Of a stretch of 64,000 bases of DNA, positions 36,969 through 46,170 are shown one piece after another. The DNA lies in contig CAMIYM010000008.1 of NCBI GenBank assembly GCA_946403085.1, positions 42,548 through 106,547 of the forward strand, in the 5' to 3' direction. A model generated the notes under the pieces. That model was not told where the DNA came from and made no database searches. It saw nothing but the letters and a program-made list of their open reading frames with translations. Origin of the DNA: an uncultured Clostridia bacterium. GTDB lineage: Bacteria; Bacillota; Clostridia; Saccharofermentanales; Saccharofermentanaceae. Made by a program: the position numbers and the translations under genes. Numbering within the stretch: the stretch's first letter is position 1; each line of letters begins with the position of its first letter.

Positions 36969-38477
36969 ATGGCAAAAATTTTCGAAGAAGAGTCAAGAAC
37001 ATTTTCAGAGTACCTTTTGGTACCTAATCTCACAACAGAGAAGAACACACCTGATCAGGTAGACTTGTCTGCACCTATTGCTAAGTACAGAAAAGGTCAG
37101 GAAGAGTCACGCCTCAAGATCAATATCCCTATGGTATCTGCAGTAATGCAGGCAGTCAGTGACGACGGCATGGCAATCGCGCTCGCAAGATGCGGAGGTC
37201 TCTCATTCGTATTCCAGTCACAGTCCATCGAATCACAGTGCGACATGATCAGAAGAGTTAAGAAGTACAAGGCTGGAATCGTTGAGTCTGACTCCAACCT
37301 CTCTCCTGAAGACACACTCGAGAAAGTCATCGAACTGCACGAGAAGACAGGACACGGCACAGCAGCCGTAACAGAAGACGGTACAGCTGAAGGAAAGCTC
37401 TTAGGTCTCGTTACAACACGTGACTACCGTGTCAGCAGACTCTCACCCGATACCAAGGTAAAAGAGTTCATGACTCCTATCGAAAAGCTCGTTACAGCAC
37501 CAGAAGGCACATCCCTCAAGGAAGCAAACGACATCATCTGGGACAACAAGATCAACCAGCTCCCTATCGTTAATGCCGAAGGCAGACTGGTAGGACTCGT
37601 TTTCCGTAAGGACTATGAATTCCACAAGGCAAACCCGAACGAGCTCTTAGACAAAGAAAAGAAGCTCATCGTTGGTGCCGGAATCAATACTAGAGATTAT
37701 CAGGAGCGTATCCCTGCCCTTCTCGAAGCAGGCGCTGACGTTCTCTGCTTAGACTCCTCCGACGGTTTCTCCGTATGGCAGGAAAGAGCACTCAAGTGGT
37801 GCAAGGAGAATTATCCTGATGCCATCATCGGTGCAGGAAACGTTGTAGATGCTGAAGGATTTAAGTTCCTCGCTGACTGCGGTGCTGACTTCATCAAGAT
37901 CGGTATCGGTGGCGGTTCCATCTGCATCACACGTGAACAGAAAGGTATCGGATGCGGTCAGGCTTCTGCTGTTCTCGCAGTTGCAAAGGCTCGTGACGAA
38001 TACTTCAAGGAGACAGGCTGGTACATCCCCCTCTGTTCTGACGGCGGTATCGTACACGACTATCACATGGCTTTGGCTCTCGCTATGGGCGCTGACTTCA
38101 TGATGCTCGGCCGTTACTTCGCAAGATTCGACGAATCCCCTACGAGAAAGCTTCTTGTAGGCGGCACATATGTAAAAGAGTACTGGGGCGAAGGCTCCAA
38201 CCGTGCACGTAATTGGCAGCGTTACGACGACGGCGGCAAGGGCGGCAAGATGGCTTTCGAAGAAGGCGTTGATTCCTATGTTCCTTATGCAGGCAACTTA
38301 AAGGATGGTCTTGATGTATCCCTCGCAAAGGTTAAGGCAACAATGTGCTCATGCGGTTCTTCTTCAATCGAAGAATTCCAGCAGAAGGCACGCCTCGTAG
38401 TTGTATCCTCCACTTCCATTATCGAGGGCGGCGCACACGACGTTATCCAGAAGGAAAACGACAGAACAGCGAGATAA
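36969..38477 (+). CDS. guaB: IMP dehydrogenase
   Basis: A 502-residue enzyme that oxidises IMP to XMP with NAD+, the committed step of GMP synthesis. The TIM barrel is split by two CBS domains (about residues 100-225: [25 protein letters not shown]). The catalytic Cys lies in [17 protein letters not shown], and the flap and substrate loops [13 protein letters not shown] and [12 protein letters not shown] follow. It clusters with greA and lysS on the same strand. Confidence 0.95.
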   Translation: MAKIFEEESRTFSEYLLVPNLTTEKNTPDQVDLSAPIAKYRKGQEESRLKINIPMVSAVMQAVSDDGMAIALARCGGLSFVFQSQSIESQCDMIRRVKKYKAGIVESDSNLSPEDTLEKVIELHEKTGHGTAAVTEDGTAEGKLLGLVTTRDYRVSRLSPDTKVKEFMTPIEKLVTAPEGTSLKEANDIIWDNKINQLPIVNAEGRLVGLVFRKDYEFHKANPNELLDKEKKLIVGAGINTRDYQERIPALLEAGADVLCLDSSDGFSVWQERALKWCKENYPDAIIGAGNVVDAEGFKFLADCGADFIKIGIGGGSICITREQKGIGCGQASAVLAVAKARDEYFKETGWYIPLCSDGGIVHDYHMALALAMGADFMMLGRYFARFDESPTRKLLVGGTYVKEYWGEGSNRARNWQRYDDGGKGGKMAFEEGVDSYVPYAGNLKDGLDVSLAKVKATMCSCGSSSIEEFQQKARLVVVSSTSIIEGGAHDVIQKENDRTAR

Positions 38478-38534
38478 TCATTCAGACACCATCGAAATAT
38501 CGACAAAGATCTATATAAAACAAGGAGACATAAC

Positions 38535-39017
38535 ATGGCTGACGAAATCATCAAGAAACAGATTACCAAGGAAGGTTACGACGAATTACAGAACGAGCTT
38601 TCCGAGCGTAAGACCAAGAAGAGAAGTGAGATCGCTGCAAGAATTGAAGATGCTAAGGCACAGGGCGACCTTTCAGAGAACTCCGAGTACGATGAAGCAA
38701 GAGCCGAGCAGGCTGAGAACGAGACACGTATCGAAGAGCTCGAAGCTATCCTCAAGGCTGTTGAAGTTGTTGACGATTCCAACCTTTCCACAGATAAGGT
38801 TTCTCTGGGTTCCACAGTAACCCTTCAGAACACTGCAACAAAGCAGGAATATAAGTACAAGCTCGTCGGTGAGTCCGAGATCGACTTCAAGAAGAAGAGA
38901 ATCTCCGAGAACTCACCTGTAGGAAGAGCAATCTCTAACCAGAAGAAGGGCAAGACAGTTTCTGTTTCCACACCTTCAGGCATCATCAAGTACAAGATCA
39001 TCAAGATCGAGAAGTAA
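38535..39017 (+). CDS. greA: Transcription elongation factor GreA
   Basis: A 160-residue factor that rescues backtracked RNA polymerase by stimulating transcript cleavage. The N-terminal coiled coil carries the tip acidic residues in GDLSENSEYDEAR, the GreA signature, and the C-terminal FKBP-like domain ends SPVGRAISNQKKGKTVSV. Length is typical. It lies between guaB (57 bp) and lysS (44 bp). A greA-lysS pair is common in Firmicutes. Confidence 0.96.
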   Translation: MADEIIKKQITKEGYDELQNELSERKTKKRSEIAARIEDAKAQGDLSENSEYDEARAEQAENETRIEELEAILKAVEVVDDSNLSTDKVSLGSTVTLQNTATKQEYKYKLVGESEIDFKKKRISENSPVGRAISNQKKGKTVSVSTPSGIIKYKIIKIEK

Positions 39018-39061
39018 ACTTGTACCCGGCATTTAGAAAACTAAAAGATTAGAGAGTAACT

Positions 39062-40567
39062 ATGGCTAAGAAATTCGTACCTCAGACAGAACCTTTAAGT
39101 GCAGAAGAGATCCAGGAACAGACCAGATTCCGTATGGAGAAGCTTAAAGCTCTCCAGGAAGCAGGCAAGGATCCTTATGAAGAGCTTACATACGACGTTA
39201 CAAACCACTCGACAGAGATTACCGGTGACTACGATTCATTCGCTGGCAAGACAGTCAGAGTAGCAGGACGTCTGATGTCCAAGCGCGGCATGGGTAAGGT
39301 TTCTTTCTGTGACCTTTACGATAGAAGGGGCAAGATCCAGATCTTCACTAAGATCGATAATCTCCCTGAAGAAGATTACAAGGAATGGCAGAACCTCGAT
39401 ATCGGCGACCTCGTTGGCGTTGAGGGTGAGGTTTATATGACCGAAAAGGGCGAGGTTTCCATCCTCACCAAGTCCTATAAACTCCTCGCTAAATGCCTCC
39501 ATCCGCTTCCGAACAAGTATCAGGGATTAAAGGATACAGAGATCCGTTACCGTCAGAGATACTTGGACCTCATCGTTAATCCCCAGGTAAAGGAGACTTT
39601 CGAGAAGAGATCAAAGGTCATCAAGGAGATCCGTAACTTCTTAGCTGACAGAGACTTCATGGAAGTTGAGACTCCCCTGCTCGTAACAAACGCAGGCGGT
39701 GCAGCTGCAAGACCGTTCACAACGCACTTCAACGCGCTTGATATCGACTTGAAGCTCCGTATCTCATTAGAGCTCTATCTGAAGAGACTCCTTGTAGGCG
39801 GCTTTGAAAGAGTCTTCGAGATCGGCAGAGTTTTCCGTAACGAAGGTATGGATACACGTCATAACCCTGAGTTTACTCTCATGGAGCTCTACCAGGCATA
39901 CACAGACTACAATGGCATGATGGAACTCACAGAGTCCATGTTCCGCTATGTAGCAGAGAAGGTATGCGGCACAACACTCATCAAGTACGGCGACCTTGAG
40001 ATCGACTTCGGCAAGCCTTTTGAGAGACTTACGATGAACGATGCGATCAAGAAGTATGCCGGAATCGACTTCGATACTGTTGACGGTGACGAGGCAGCGA
40101 AAAAGCTTGCAGACGAGCACCACATCGAGTATGAGACCTGGCACACCAAGGGTGATATTGTAAACCTCTTCTTCGAGGAATACTGCGAGAAGAACCTTCT
40201 CCAGCCTACATTCATCATGGACCACCCTATCGCCATCTCCCCTCTTACCAAGAAAAAGAAGGGCGAACCCGAGAAGGTAGAGAGATTCGAACTCTTCATC
40301 AATACATGGGAAATGTGCAACGCTTACTCAGAGCTCAACGATCCTATCGACCAGCGTGCAAGATTTGCTGCTCAGGACGCTACAGCTGAAGCAGGCAATG
40401 ACGAAGCTGACCATACCGACGAGGACTTCCTCAACGCGTTAGAGCTCGGTATGCCCCCTACGGGCGGCATCGGCTACGGTATCGACCGTCTCGTAATGCT
40501 CCTTACTGACAGCCCGAGCATAAGAGATGTTTTGCTTTTCCCGACAATGAAGCCCATCGACAATTAA
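39062..40567 (+). CDS. lysS: Lysyl-tRNA synthetase (class II)
   Basis: A 501-residue class IIb synthetase charging tRNA-Lys. The N-terminal OB fold binds the anticodon (VRVAGRLMSKRGMGKVSF). Motif 1 is in KRSKVIKEIRNFLADRDFMEVETP, motif 2 in FEIGRVFRNEGMDTRHNPEFT, and motif 3 in GIGYGIDRLVMLLTDSPSIRDVLLFP. It is complete and ends just before a terminator. The accessory region begins immediately downstream. Confidence 0.97.
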   Translation: MAKKFVPQTEPLSAEEIQEQTRFRMEKLKALQEAGKDPYEELTYDVTNHSTEITGDYDSFAGKTVRVAGRLMSKRGMGKVSFCDLYDRRGKIQIFTKIDNLPEEDYKEWQNLDIGDLVGVEGEVYMTEKGEVSILTKSYKLLAKCLHPLPNKYQGLKDTEIRYRQRYLDLIVNPQVKETFEKRSKVIKEIRNFLADRDFMEVETPLLVTNAGGAAARPFTTHFNALDIDLKLRISLELYLKRLLVGGFERVFEIGRVFRNEGMDTRHNPEFTLMELYQAYTDYNGMMELTESMFRYVAEKVCGTTLIKYGDLEIDFGKPFERLTMNDAIKKYAGIDFDTVDGDEAAKKLADEHHIEYETWHTKGDIVNLFFEEYCEKNLLQPTFIMDHPIAISPLTKKKKGEPEKVERFELFINTWEMCNAYSELNDPIDQRARFAAQDATAEAGNDEADHTDEDFLNALELGMPPTGGIGYGIDRLVMLLTDSPSIRDVLLFPTMKPIDN

Positions 40568-40601
40568 TTTATCTTCAACCTCAATAAATATAAGACATTT
40601 A

Positions 40602-40631
40602 AAAAGTGTGAGCTTAAAAACTCACACTTTT
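40602..40631. terminator. lysS terminator
   Basis: An 11-bp perfect stem AAAAGTGTGAG / CTCACACTTTT with T run, usable by lysS and, on the other strand, by the integrase gene. Confidence 0.9.
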
Positions 40632-40657
40632 TTACACCATGTTTTACACCATCTCCC

Positions 40658-41875
40658 TTACATCAGTTTTTCCTGATGTTCTTTAAGTGACTCTTTGAGA
40701 CGTCTTGTTGATACCTCGCTATACACCTCCATTGTGGTCCTGATATCATTTTGACCCATGATCGACTGAATAACCTTAATATTGCACTCATTCTCACATA
40801 GACGGGAACAGAAAGTGTGCCGGATATGATGACTGGAAAAATGCGGAATGATAACGGGGTTTCTGTCTTTTGAACGCAGGGAATGTTCGTTACAGGCAAT
40901 CCTGATGCGCTCGATTGCACGATTTACGTTTTGCTTGTTCATCAATCTATCTTCCTTATTGATGAAAATAAAACCTGTGATACCCTCAACTGCAATATTA
41001 CTCCAGCCGGCTTCTTCCTGTCTTCTATACTCATCAAGGAAGGCATTGTAGACTTCATCAATCATGGGAATCGTTCTTATACCGCTCTCTGTTTTGGGTT
41101 CAGAGATATGGTACGGACAGCCAATTGTGGATTCCCTTAACGTAACTATCGAATGGTCAATGGTTATCGTCCTTTCTTCGAAGTCGATATTATCCCAGAG
41201 AAGGCCTAAACACTCTCCGATACGCATTCCTGTACCAAACAGGATAATGAGCAGGTTACGCCACAGTGCGCATTCCGGGGCATTTCTGACATAATCCAGA
41301 AAAGCCGTTTCCTGTTCCTCTGTTAGAGCATGCCTGATGCCGTGATGAAGGTTGTGATTCTTTCTGAATTCTTTCAGCGCATTGTTCGCCGGATTGAAAC
41401 TTAAAATCCCGTCATCCACCAGCATCTGGAATGTCGGGTAGATCAGTGTCTGGATATTGTCCAGAGTGCCTATCGATATTCTGTTATCGTATAACGACCT
41501 GTAGAAAAACAGAATATCCGTTCTTTTGTATTGATTCACGATTTTCTTTCCGAACCGGTCCCTCACAAAATGATCAAATGTGTAATGATAGTTGTCGATT
41601 GTCGTTTTTCTGAGGCTTTTCTTGGTTCCCATATAGAAGTCAAAAGCTTCATTAAGAGTAATTATTCCGCGGTTATAGACATCTGAAATAGATTTCATTA
41701 TCCCAAGGAGATCACGTTCTTTGCTCCTCAGCTCATAAATATCCTTCGCATAAATACTACACCGCTTTCCGGTAGAATCCTTATAACGATAGACATATAG
41801 ATGGTCTTTATTTCGAAAACCTTCACCTGTATGCAACTGATTTCCAAAAGGATCATATCTCAGTTTTTCAGACAT
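40658..41875 (-). CDS. Tyrosine recombinase, Tn916-integrase type
   Basis: A 405-residue site-specific recombinase. The N-terminus has an arm-binding domain (YVYRYKDSTGKRCSIYAKDIYELRSKERDL) as in Tn916-like integrases. A SAM-like core-binding domain follows (about 70-175), then the catalytic domain with Arg in GTGMRIGECLGL, HHIRHTF, and the nucleophile Tyr in TMEVYSEVS. I chose the ATG at 41875, with GGGAGG 7 bases upstream. It lies 90 bp from the lysS stop, converging on it. It probably mobilised some or all of the accessory region; the other end of such an element is not identified. Confidence 0.9.
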   Translation of the reverse strand: MSEKLRYDPFGNQLHTGEGFRNKDHLYVYRYKDSTGKRCSIYAKDIYELRSKERDLLGIMKSISDVYNRGIITLNEAFDFYMGTKKSLRKTTIDNYHYTFDHFVRDRFGKKIVNQYKRTDILFFYRSLYDNRISIGTLDNIQTLIYPTFQMLVDDGILSFNPANNALKEFRKNHNLHHGIRHALTEEQETAFLDYVRNAPECALWRNLLIILFGTGMRIGECLGLLWDNIDFEERTITIDHSIVTLRESTIGCPYHISEPKTESGIRTIPMIDEVYNAFLDEYRRQEEAGWSNIAVEGITGFIFINKEDRLMNKQNVNRAIERIRIACNEHSLRSKDRNPVIIPHFSSHHIRHTFCSRLCENECNIKVIQSIMGQNDIRTTMEVYSEVSTRRLKESLKEHQEKLM

Positions 41876-41942
41876 AAATATACCTCCCTCAAATAATGAA
41901 AAGGAGTATTGCACATCGCGAAAACCATGTCCGCACAAAATA

Positions 41943-42212
41943 TTAGGAGTCCGGATTAGTTACAAAACTTATAAAGTCATCAAAGGAAAACCCAAGAACA
42001 TGTTGTATGACCATCAGGTTCAACCAATTGGTTGCCACTCGGCCGCGTTCTATAAGCGAAAGTGTATTCCTGTCCATATTCAGATTGCATCCTTTGTCTA
42101 TCAATCTAAGTAAACCTTCTTGCGTTATCCCGTTCTTTTTCCTCGCATTTACTATAAATTCCCCTGCTCTTTCCAAAAGTAATTCCTTGTCCAGTCCTGC
42201 ATAATTCATCAT
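41943..42212 (-). CDS. XRE-type HTH protein next to integrase
   Basis: An 89-residue DNA-binding protein: LLERAGEFIVNARKKNGITQEGLLRLIDKGCNLNMDRNTLSLIERGR, a Cro/C1-type helix-turn-helix, with a short C-terminal helix pair. AAGGAGG precedes the double ATG. It is 67 bp upstream of the integrase on the same strand, the place of an excisionase or element regulator in many integrative elements. It is divergent from the toxin-antitoxin pair. Confidence 0.78.
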   Translation of the reverse strand: MMNYAGLDKELLLERAGEFIVNARKKNGITQEGLLRLIDKGCNLNMDRNTLSLIERGRVATNWLNLMVIQHVLGFSFDDFISFVTNPDS

Positions 42213-42260
42213 TACAGCACATCCTCCTTATCTCAAAATAAGGAAAAGGATAGGATTTAT

Positions 42261-42410
42261 TTCTGCCAGAACACTGGTTTCATTTATAAGTTCGAGCCAA
42301 ATACTTCCGTATATCGATAAAATGCGCCGCTAGACATTTTGCAAATTCGTTAATCTCATGCACTATATTTGTTTAATTCAAGAATATAACAAACTAATGG
42401 ACTGGCAGAA
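42261..42410. repeat. Inverted repeat in divergent control region
   Basis: TTCTGCCAG (42261-42269) and CTGGCAGAA (42402-42410) enclose 132 bp between the HTH gene and the antitoxin gene. They could be recombinase arm sites or regulator sites. Confidence 0.4.
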
Positions 42411-42453
42411 TGCCGGTCATATTTATATATAAATGAACCTATCGCTTGTGTGA

Positions 42454-42474
42454 TATAATCTCGGTATCAGGAGG
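42454..42474 (+). promoter_or_regulatory. -10 box and ribosome site of the TA operon
   Basis: TATAAT at 42454 and AGGAGG at 42469, 5 bases before the antitoxin ATG. The very short leader suggests strong translation of the antitoxin. Confidence 0.6.
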
Positions 42475-42479
42475 TGCTT

Positions 42480-42644
42480 ATGTCAAACGATTTGGCTCTA
42501 GCTAATGCAATCGCGTCCGTAGAAATGGAAGGCCTTTATCTTAGTGATGAAGGTTATGAATTGTGTCGCCAATATTCCAATAATGAAATCACATGGAATG
42601 AATTTCTGACTAAAGCACTTGAGCTTGTTAATACACAAGATTAA
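42480..42644 (+). CDS. VbhA-like Fic antitoxin
   Basis: A 54-residue protein. MSNDLALANAIASVEMEGLYLS contains SVEMEG, fitting the [S/T]xxxE[G/N] inhibitory motif whose Glu blocks ATP binding in class I Fic proteins. The rest (YSNNEITWNEFLTKALELV) matches the short three-helix antitoxin fold. Its TAA shares a base with the ATG of the Fic gene (TAATG), typical of coupled toxin-antitoxin genes. Confidence 0.85.
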   Translation: MSNDLALANAIASVEMEGLYLSDEGYELCRQYSNNEITWNEFLTKALELVNTQD

Positions 42645-43231
42645 TGGGATATAGTATTGATCCGATTTCAGCTGATTGTTATGAGGGTACGACTTGTTTG
42701 ATTAACAAGTTCGGTATTAAAGACGAGAAAAAACTCTCACAAATGGAAACCCTTATCACAACTGCAAAATGCCAAGAATTAGAGATAAGCCCTATCGTTG
42801 GCGATTTTGGGTTCGATCATTATAAAGCTATACATAAATATATCTTTAAGGATCTTTATGATTGGGCCGGCAAAGTACGAACAGCTTCTATTTCTAAGAA
42901 AGGCACTGTTTTCACTTTGCCTGAATCTATCGAACCACTTGCGGATAGAATATTTACGGGACTTCAGAAAAATAACTGCTATATCGGATACGATAATGAT
43001 CGCTATATAGATTCCATCGTCGATTTTTATTGTAGGACTAATATGCTTCACCCTTTTAGAGAGGGAAATGGAAGAACCCAAAGAGTTTTCTTGACGCAGC
43101 TTATCCGTCATAGCGGACATGATATAAACTTTTCAACTATTGACACGGACGAATTAATGATTGCTACTATTCAGTCCGCAAATGGAATCGTTGATTATCT
43201 ACGCAATCTGTTCAAAGAATCTATTTCCTAA
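42644..43231 (+). CDS. Fic toxin (AMP transferase), class I
   Basis: A 195-residue Fic-domain protein. The full catalytic motif HPFREGNGRTQR is present, with catalytic His, Asn-Gly and Arg residues, so it should transfer AMP (or another NMP) to a protein target. The flap region IYDWAGKVRTASISKKGTVF lies upstream. There is no inhibitory motif of its own; it is supplied by the antitoxin encoded just before. A terminator follows at 43275. Confidence 0.92.
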   Translation: MGYSIDPISADCYEGTTCLINKFGIKDEKKLSQMETLITTAKCQELEISPIVGDFGFDHYKAIHKYIFKDLYDWAGKVRTASISKKGTVFTLPESIEPLADRIFTGLQKNNCYIGYDNDRYIDSIVDFYCRTNMLHPFREGNGRTQRVFLTQLIRHSGHDINFSTIDTDELMIATIQSANGIVDYLRNLFKESIS

Positions 43232-43274
43232 ACAATAGTTATTTAGAGTTGACTCAAAAGAAGAATAAAGCTCT

Positions 43275-43303
43275 AAATGGCTCAGCAAATAGCTGGGCCA
43301 TTT
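43275..43303 (+). terminator. Terminator of the Fic operon
   Basis: Stem AAATGGCTCAG / CTGGGCCATTT with a following T-rich stretch. Confidence 0.8.
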
Positions 43304-43416
43304 GTTTAGGCATTGTTAGCCATTTTTTGTTTTTTGTTTTGTATGGGGGTAAGAACTCACAGTCTGACCCAATTATGTCAACCCGGACACCATTGCCACA
43401 ACAAGATCCCGCGGCG

Positions 43417-44250
43417 CTACTCCGGATCACCTTTCTCATGATCGAGCCTGCTTTTCAGCCACTCATATATCTCACCATATCGTCTGTGTTTCAGATTAGG
43501 AAAGGCTTTCAAGATCCTTCCACGTCCGTAGAAGGCATGAAGCGTCATATCTTTGCGCAGTGCCTCCAGCTTAATCTCAAGTTCAGCCCGGCGCTCTTCC
43601 ACCTTCTCCTTACTCTCATCGAACTTGCTGACTGTCCTGATGGTACCGCTTGCGATCACCTCGCTCATTCCGTCGCTCACCTTGAGGATAGCATTTCGCA
43701 GGTCGGACATCTGCTCTAGCTGCTTATTGAATTTCAGCACAGACAGCGTCGTCAGGATTATATCAATCACAAAAACAATATATAATACAGCCAGTATAAT
43801 GTACCCAGCCACCGGAGGGATCTTCGCCACCAGTCCTGCCACCACAGGCTGCACCACCCTCAGCACGAAAGCGATCGCCAGCCCCCAAACAATACTGAAC
43901 GACAAGCAAATATACCCGTTCAAGTTGAATTTCTCATTGCTGTAATCCCACCACCTGGCATGAAAAAGCTTATCCAGCAGGAATCCCGCGACCAGCTCGG
44001 CAAGCGTGGCGAGCACTATCCCCACAGCGAAAAGGACCAGCGGATTACTCGTCTCGATATTCTGTCTGGCCAGCCCCTGCATAACGACCAGTACCAGAGA
44101 CACTCCCACTCCATAGACAGGACAAATAGGACCGTTAAGGAATCCCCTGTTAACGACTTTTCCCATTGTGACAGCATGATAAGCAACCTCTATCACCCAG
44201 CCTACAAATGAGTAGATCATGAAATAGAACAGCATTGACATAAAGTCCAT
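43417..44250 (-). CDS. PF06541 putative ABC-type membrane protein
   Basis: A 277-residue protein of the putative ABC-transporter type IV permease family (PF06541). The N-terminal signature is MLFYFMIYSFVGWVIEVAYH, then NRGFLNGPICPVYGVG. Five or six membrane helices end near residue 180. The remaining 95 residues are a charged helical tail (ESKEKVEERRAELEIKLEALRKDMTLHAF). No ATPase gene is adjacent. Function unknown. Confidence 0.8.
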   Translation of the reverse strand: MDFMSMLFYFMIYSFVGWVIEVAYHAVTMGKVVNRGFLNGPICPVYGVGVSLVLVVMQGLARQNIETSNPLVLFAVGIVLATLAELVAGFLLDKLFHARWWDYSNEKFNLNGYICLSFSIVWGLAIAFVLRVVQPVVAGLVAKIPPVAGYIILAVLYIVFVIDIILTTLSVLKFNKQLEQMSDLRNAILKVSDGMSEVIASGTIRTVSKFDESKEKVEERRAELEIKLEALRKDMTLHAFYGRGRILKAFPNLKHRRYGEIYEWLKSRLDHEKGDPE

Positions 44251-44421
44251 AGATCAGTCCTCCCGGAGTTTATTATACAACTGAATTTGATGGAGGTTTT
44301 GTATGGGCCGTTTTGTATGGGCGTTAAATGAAAAACTAAATTAAAGTTCAGATACGTTTGAATTAAGATAGAGTCTACCAGGGGTGTTTCTGAGCGAAAT
44401 TCTGTGCAAATTCCGCTCTGA

Positions 44422-44510
44422 CGGTAAACAATTTCCGCTAACAGCGGTAAACTCGTTCCGCACCAAACGGTAAGACTTTCCGTTTCATCGGTAAAGCATT
44501 TATCCCGTGC
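44422..44510. repeat. 23-bp tandem repeats in a gene-free stretch
   Basis: CGGTAA units start at 44422, 44445, 44468 and 44489, each followed after several bases by TTTCCG or a variant, making small imperfect palindromes. The surrounding 44251-44837 gap has no gene I can support. It also holds two copies of GTTTTGTATGGGC near 44300. Confidence 0.65.
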
Positions 44511-44837
44511 TATAGTCTTTCTGTAGTTATTAAGCTATGCCTAAAGCAGTAAAAAAGAAATGCCCGAAAACACATATCATCATATAATTATACATATCCA
44601 TCTTATTAGCTACCTGACAAAGCCAAACACACCAAAGTCACACCAAACACCACACCAATGATGATTCTTCAAGAAAAGATATATGTAGAAACATGTTATA
44701 TCAACATAAAAATACGTAAATGCAAGGATAGGTGTGTGAAGACAAGGGTAGAAAACGCTATGGGTTACACCAACGAAATTCCCACGATGCGCCCGCTTGA
44801 TTAACAGTCTGTCATTTCCATATCCAATTGATAAAGC

Positions 44838-44865
44838 AACGCCTTCCGAGCATTCGGAAGGCGTT
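44838..44865 (-). terminator. Terminator of second Fic gene
   Basis: Perfect stem AACGCCTTCCGA / TCGGAAGGCGTT, overlapping the region just past the Fic stop. Confidence 0.8.
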
Positions 44866-44869
44866 TTGA

Positions 44870-45805
44870 TTATCCTATCTTTCTCCAGCATTTCTCTTTT
44901 AAGAACTTGCTGATCTTTTTGTCATCGCCTTTCTCATAAAACTCGATCAACAGTTTCTTGAATGCCGGTACCTCTCTTTCAGGTATCACTAGCAGTCCCA
45001 ATCCTTGCGAGATCAAATAGTGGTTTGCAAACAAGACTGCAGCTCTCTTATTTCCATCAATGAAAACTTGTGTTCTCATGACATACAGACATAGTTTTAC
45101 TGCTGCATCTACACCTTCTTTTTCTTCTGCAATCTCACTGATTTTTTCTTTAACGGAAGACTCGATCGGGATCGGCGGTATATAACTGCTTCCGCCAATA
45201 CTTACCGGTACGCCTCTTATCCTTCCACCATCAGAATAAAAACCTTCGTTAATAAGTTTTGCCATATGACTTAAAAGATAGTAGTCGCTGTCTGCCCTTA
45301 CAACATCTTCATCCAGAATGAATTCCCATGCATGTTTAAGATTAAGGACTTTCTGGACATCACTTGCCGTCATGCCGTTGACAGTACCGTTATCGATGAT
45401 GTCTTCTGTCTGTGGGAACGTCGTGGAAACGCCTTCAAGAACAGCTTGGTCGTATATGGAAGATTTCATATTGGCTCTGGCAAAATCAAGATTCAGCAGG
45501 ACATCCCGCGGCAGTTCCCCCGGAGTATAACCTAATTCTGCTAACTCTCTGGTAATCTTTCGGATACTCTTCTTAAGTTCTCTTGCTTCCCTGGCATTTC
45601 GGAGAAGTAACTGATAAAGATCATCTGAATATACATCCACATATTTGGATGTAAGTTTCCCGGCTACTCTTTTCCTGATATAAAGATATCTTCCGCTGGA
45701 GTTCTCTTTAACCTCAGGAGAGCCATCGTAAGGAATCAGATTCAGTCTGGCTTCAGCCTCTGCCCTTTCTTTGATCAGTGCCTGTATCTTATCGAGATTT
45801 TCCAT
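44870..45805 (-). CDS. Fic-domain protein with altered catalytic motif
   Basis: A 311-residue protein. An N-terminal charged helical region (about 1-100, with SGRYLYIRKRVAGKLTSKYVDVYSDD) precedes a Fic fold. An inhibitory-type motif is present as AVLEGVSTT. The catalytic loop reads TQVFIDGNKRAAVLFAN: Doc-like GNKR is kept, but the expected His is Gln. That should abolish AMP transfer, or the protein may act through another chemistry, as Doc does. I chose the ATG at 45805, with AAAGGAG 7 bases upstream. Unusual paired inverted repeats overlap its leader. Confidence 0.82.
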   Translation of the reverse strand: MENLDKIQALIKERAEAEARLNLIPYDGSPEVKENSSGRYLYIRKRVAGKLTSKYVDVYSDDLYQLLLRNAREARELKKSIRKITRELAELGYTPGELPRDVLLNLDFARANMKSSIYDQAVLEGVSTTFPQTEDIIDNGTVNGMTASDVQKVLNLKHAWEFILDEDVVRADSDYYLLSHMAKLINEGFYSDGGRIRGVPVSIGGSSYIPPIPIESSVKEKISEIAEEKEGVDAAVKLCLYVMRTQVFIDGNKRAAVLFANHYLISQGLGLLVIPEREVPAFKKLLIEFYEKGDDKKISKFLKEKCWRKIG

Positions 45806-45814
45806 ATCCGCTCC

Positions 45815-45913
45815 TTTAGGGAACTTATTTATCACAATTATACATAGAAGTTCCCTAAACGGCAATGATTTAGGGAACATTTAGTGTTTGTTTTATTATG
45901 AATATTCCCTAAA
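45815..45913. promoter_or_regulatory. Two 45-bp inverted repeats before Fic gene
   Basis: Unit 1 spans 45815-45859, with perfect 12-bp arms TTTAGGGAACTT / AAGTTCCCTAAA. Unit 2 spans 45869-45913, with arms TTTAGGGAACAT / ATATTCCCTAAA. Both have 21-bp AT-rich centres. The first arm overlaps the Fic ribosome site, so protein binding or folding there would block expression. Confidence 0.7.
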
Positions 45914-45963
45914 CGAATACGCTTTAGATGTATAACCCGCCGACAGAATGCGTTGTTGCCAAA

Positions 45964-46045
45964 AAGAGACGTACTTCTTTTTTGAACGGCACTGTTCTCA
46001 ACTCGTAATGAATGGTCTTACTTGACTAAACCAGAAACGTCTCTT
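45964..46045. repeat. 82-bp stretch bounded by 9-bp inverted repeats
   Basis: AAGAGACGT (45964-45972) and ACGTCTCTT (46037-46045) bracket 64 bp with no gene. TGTGACGAC occurs twice just after. It may be a small element remnant. Confidence 0.4.
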
Positions 46046-46117
46046 GTGACGACTGTGATGATGTGACGACAATTATGATATAGGTTTATATGATTTTCAT
46101 CGTCACAGGACAGAGAA

Positions 46118-46143
46118 AAGGACCCGGTTTTCACCAGATCCTT
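46118..46143 (-). terminator. Terminator at the end of the gene array
   Basis: Minus-strand stem AAGGATCTGGT / ACCGGGTCCTT (with G-T pairs), then TTTTC. It is the last feature of the minus-strand array. Confidence 0.75.
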
Positions 46144-46170
46144 GGTCGGTTTAATTCAAGATTAATCGTT

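Noticed and set aside
44610..44891. A 93-codon minus-strand frame upstream of the 23-bp repeats
   Set aside because: It overlaps the end of the Fic gene and its terminator, lacks a ribosome site, and has a low-complexity translation.
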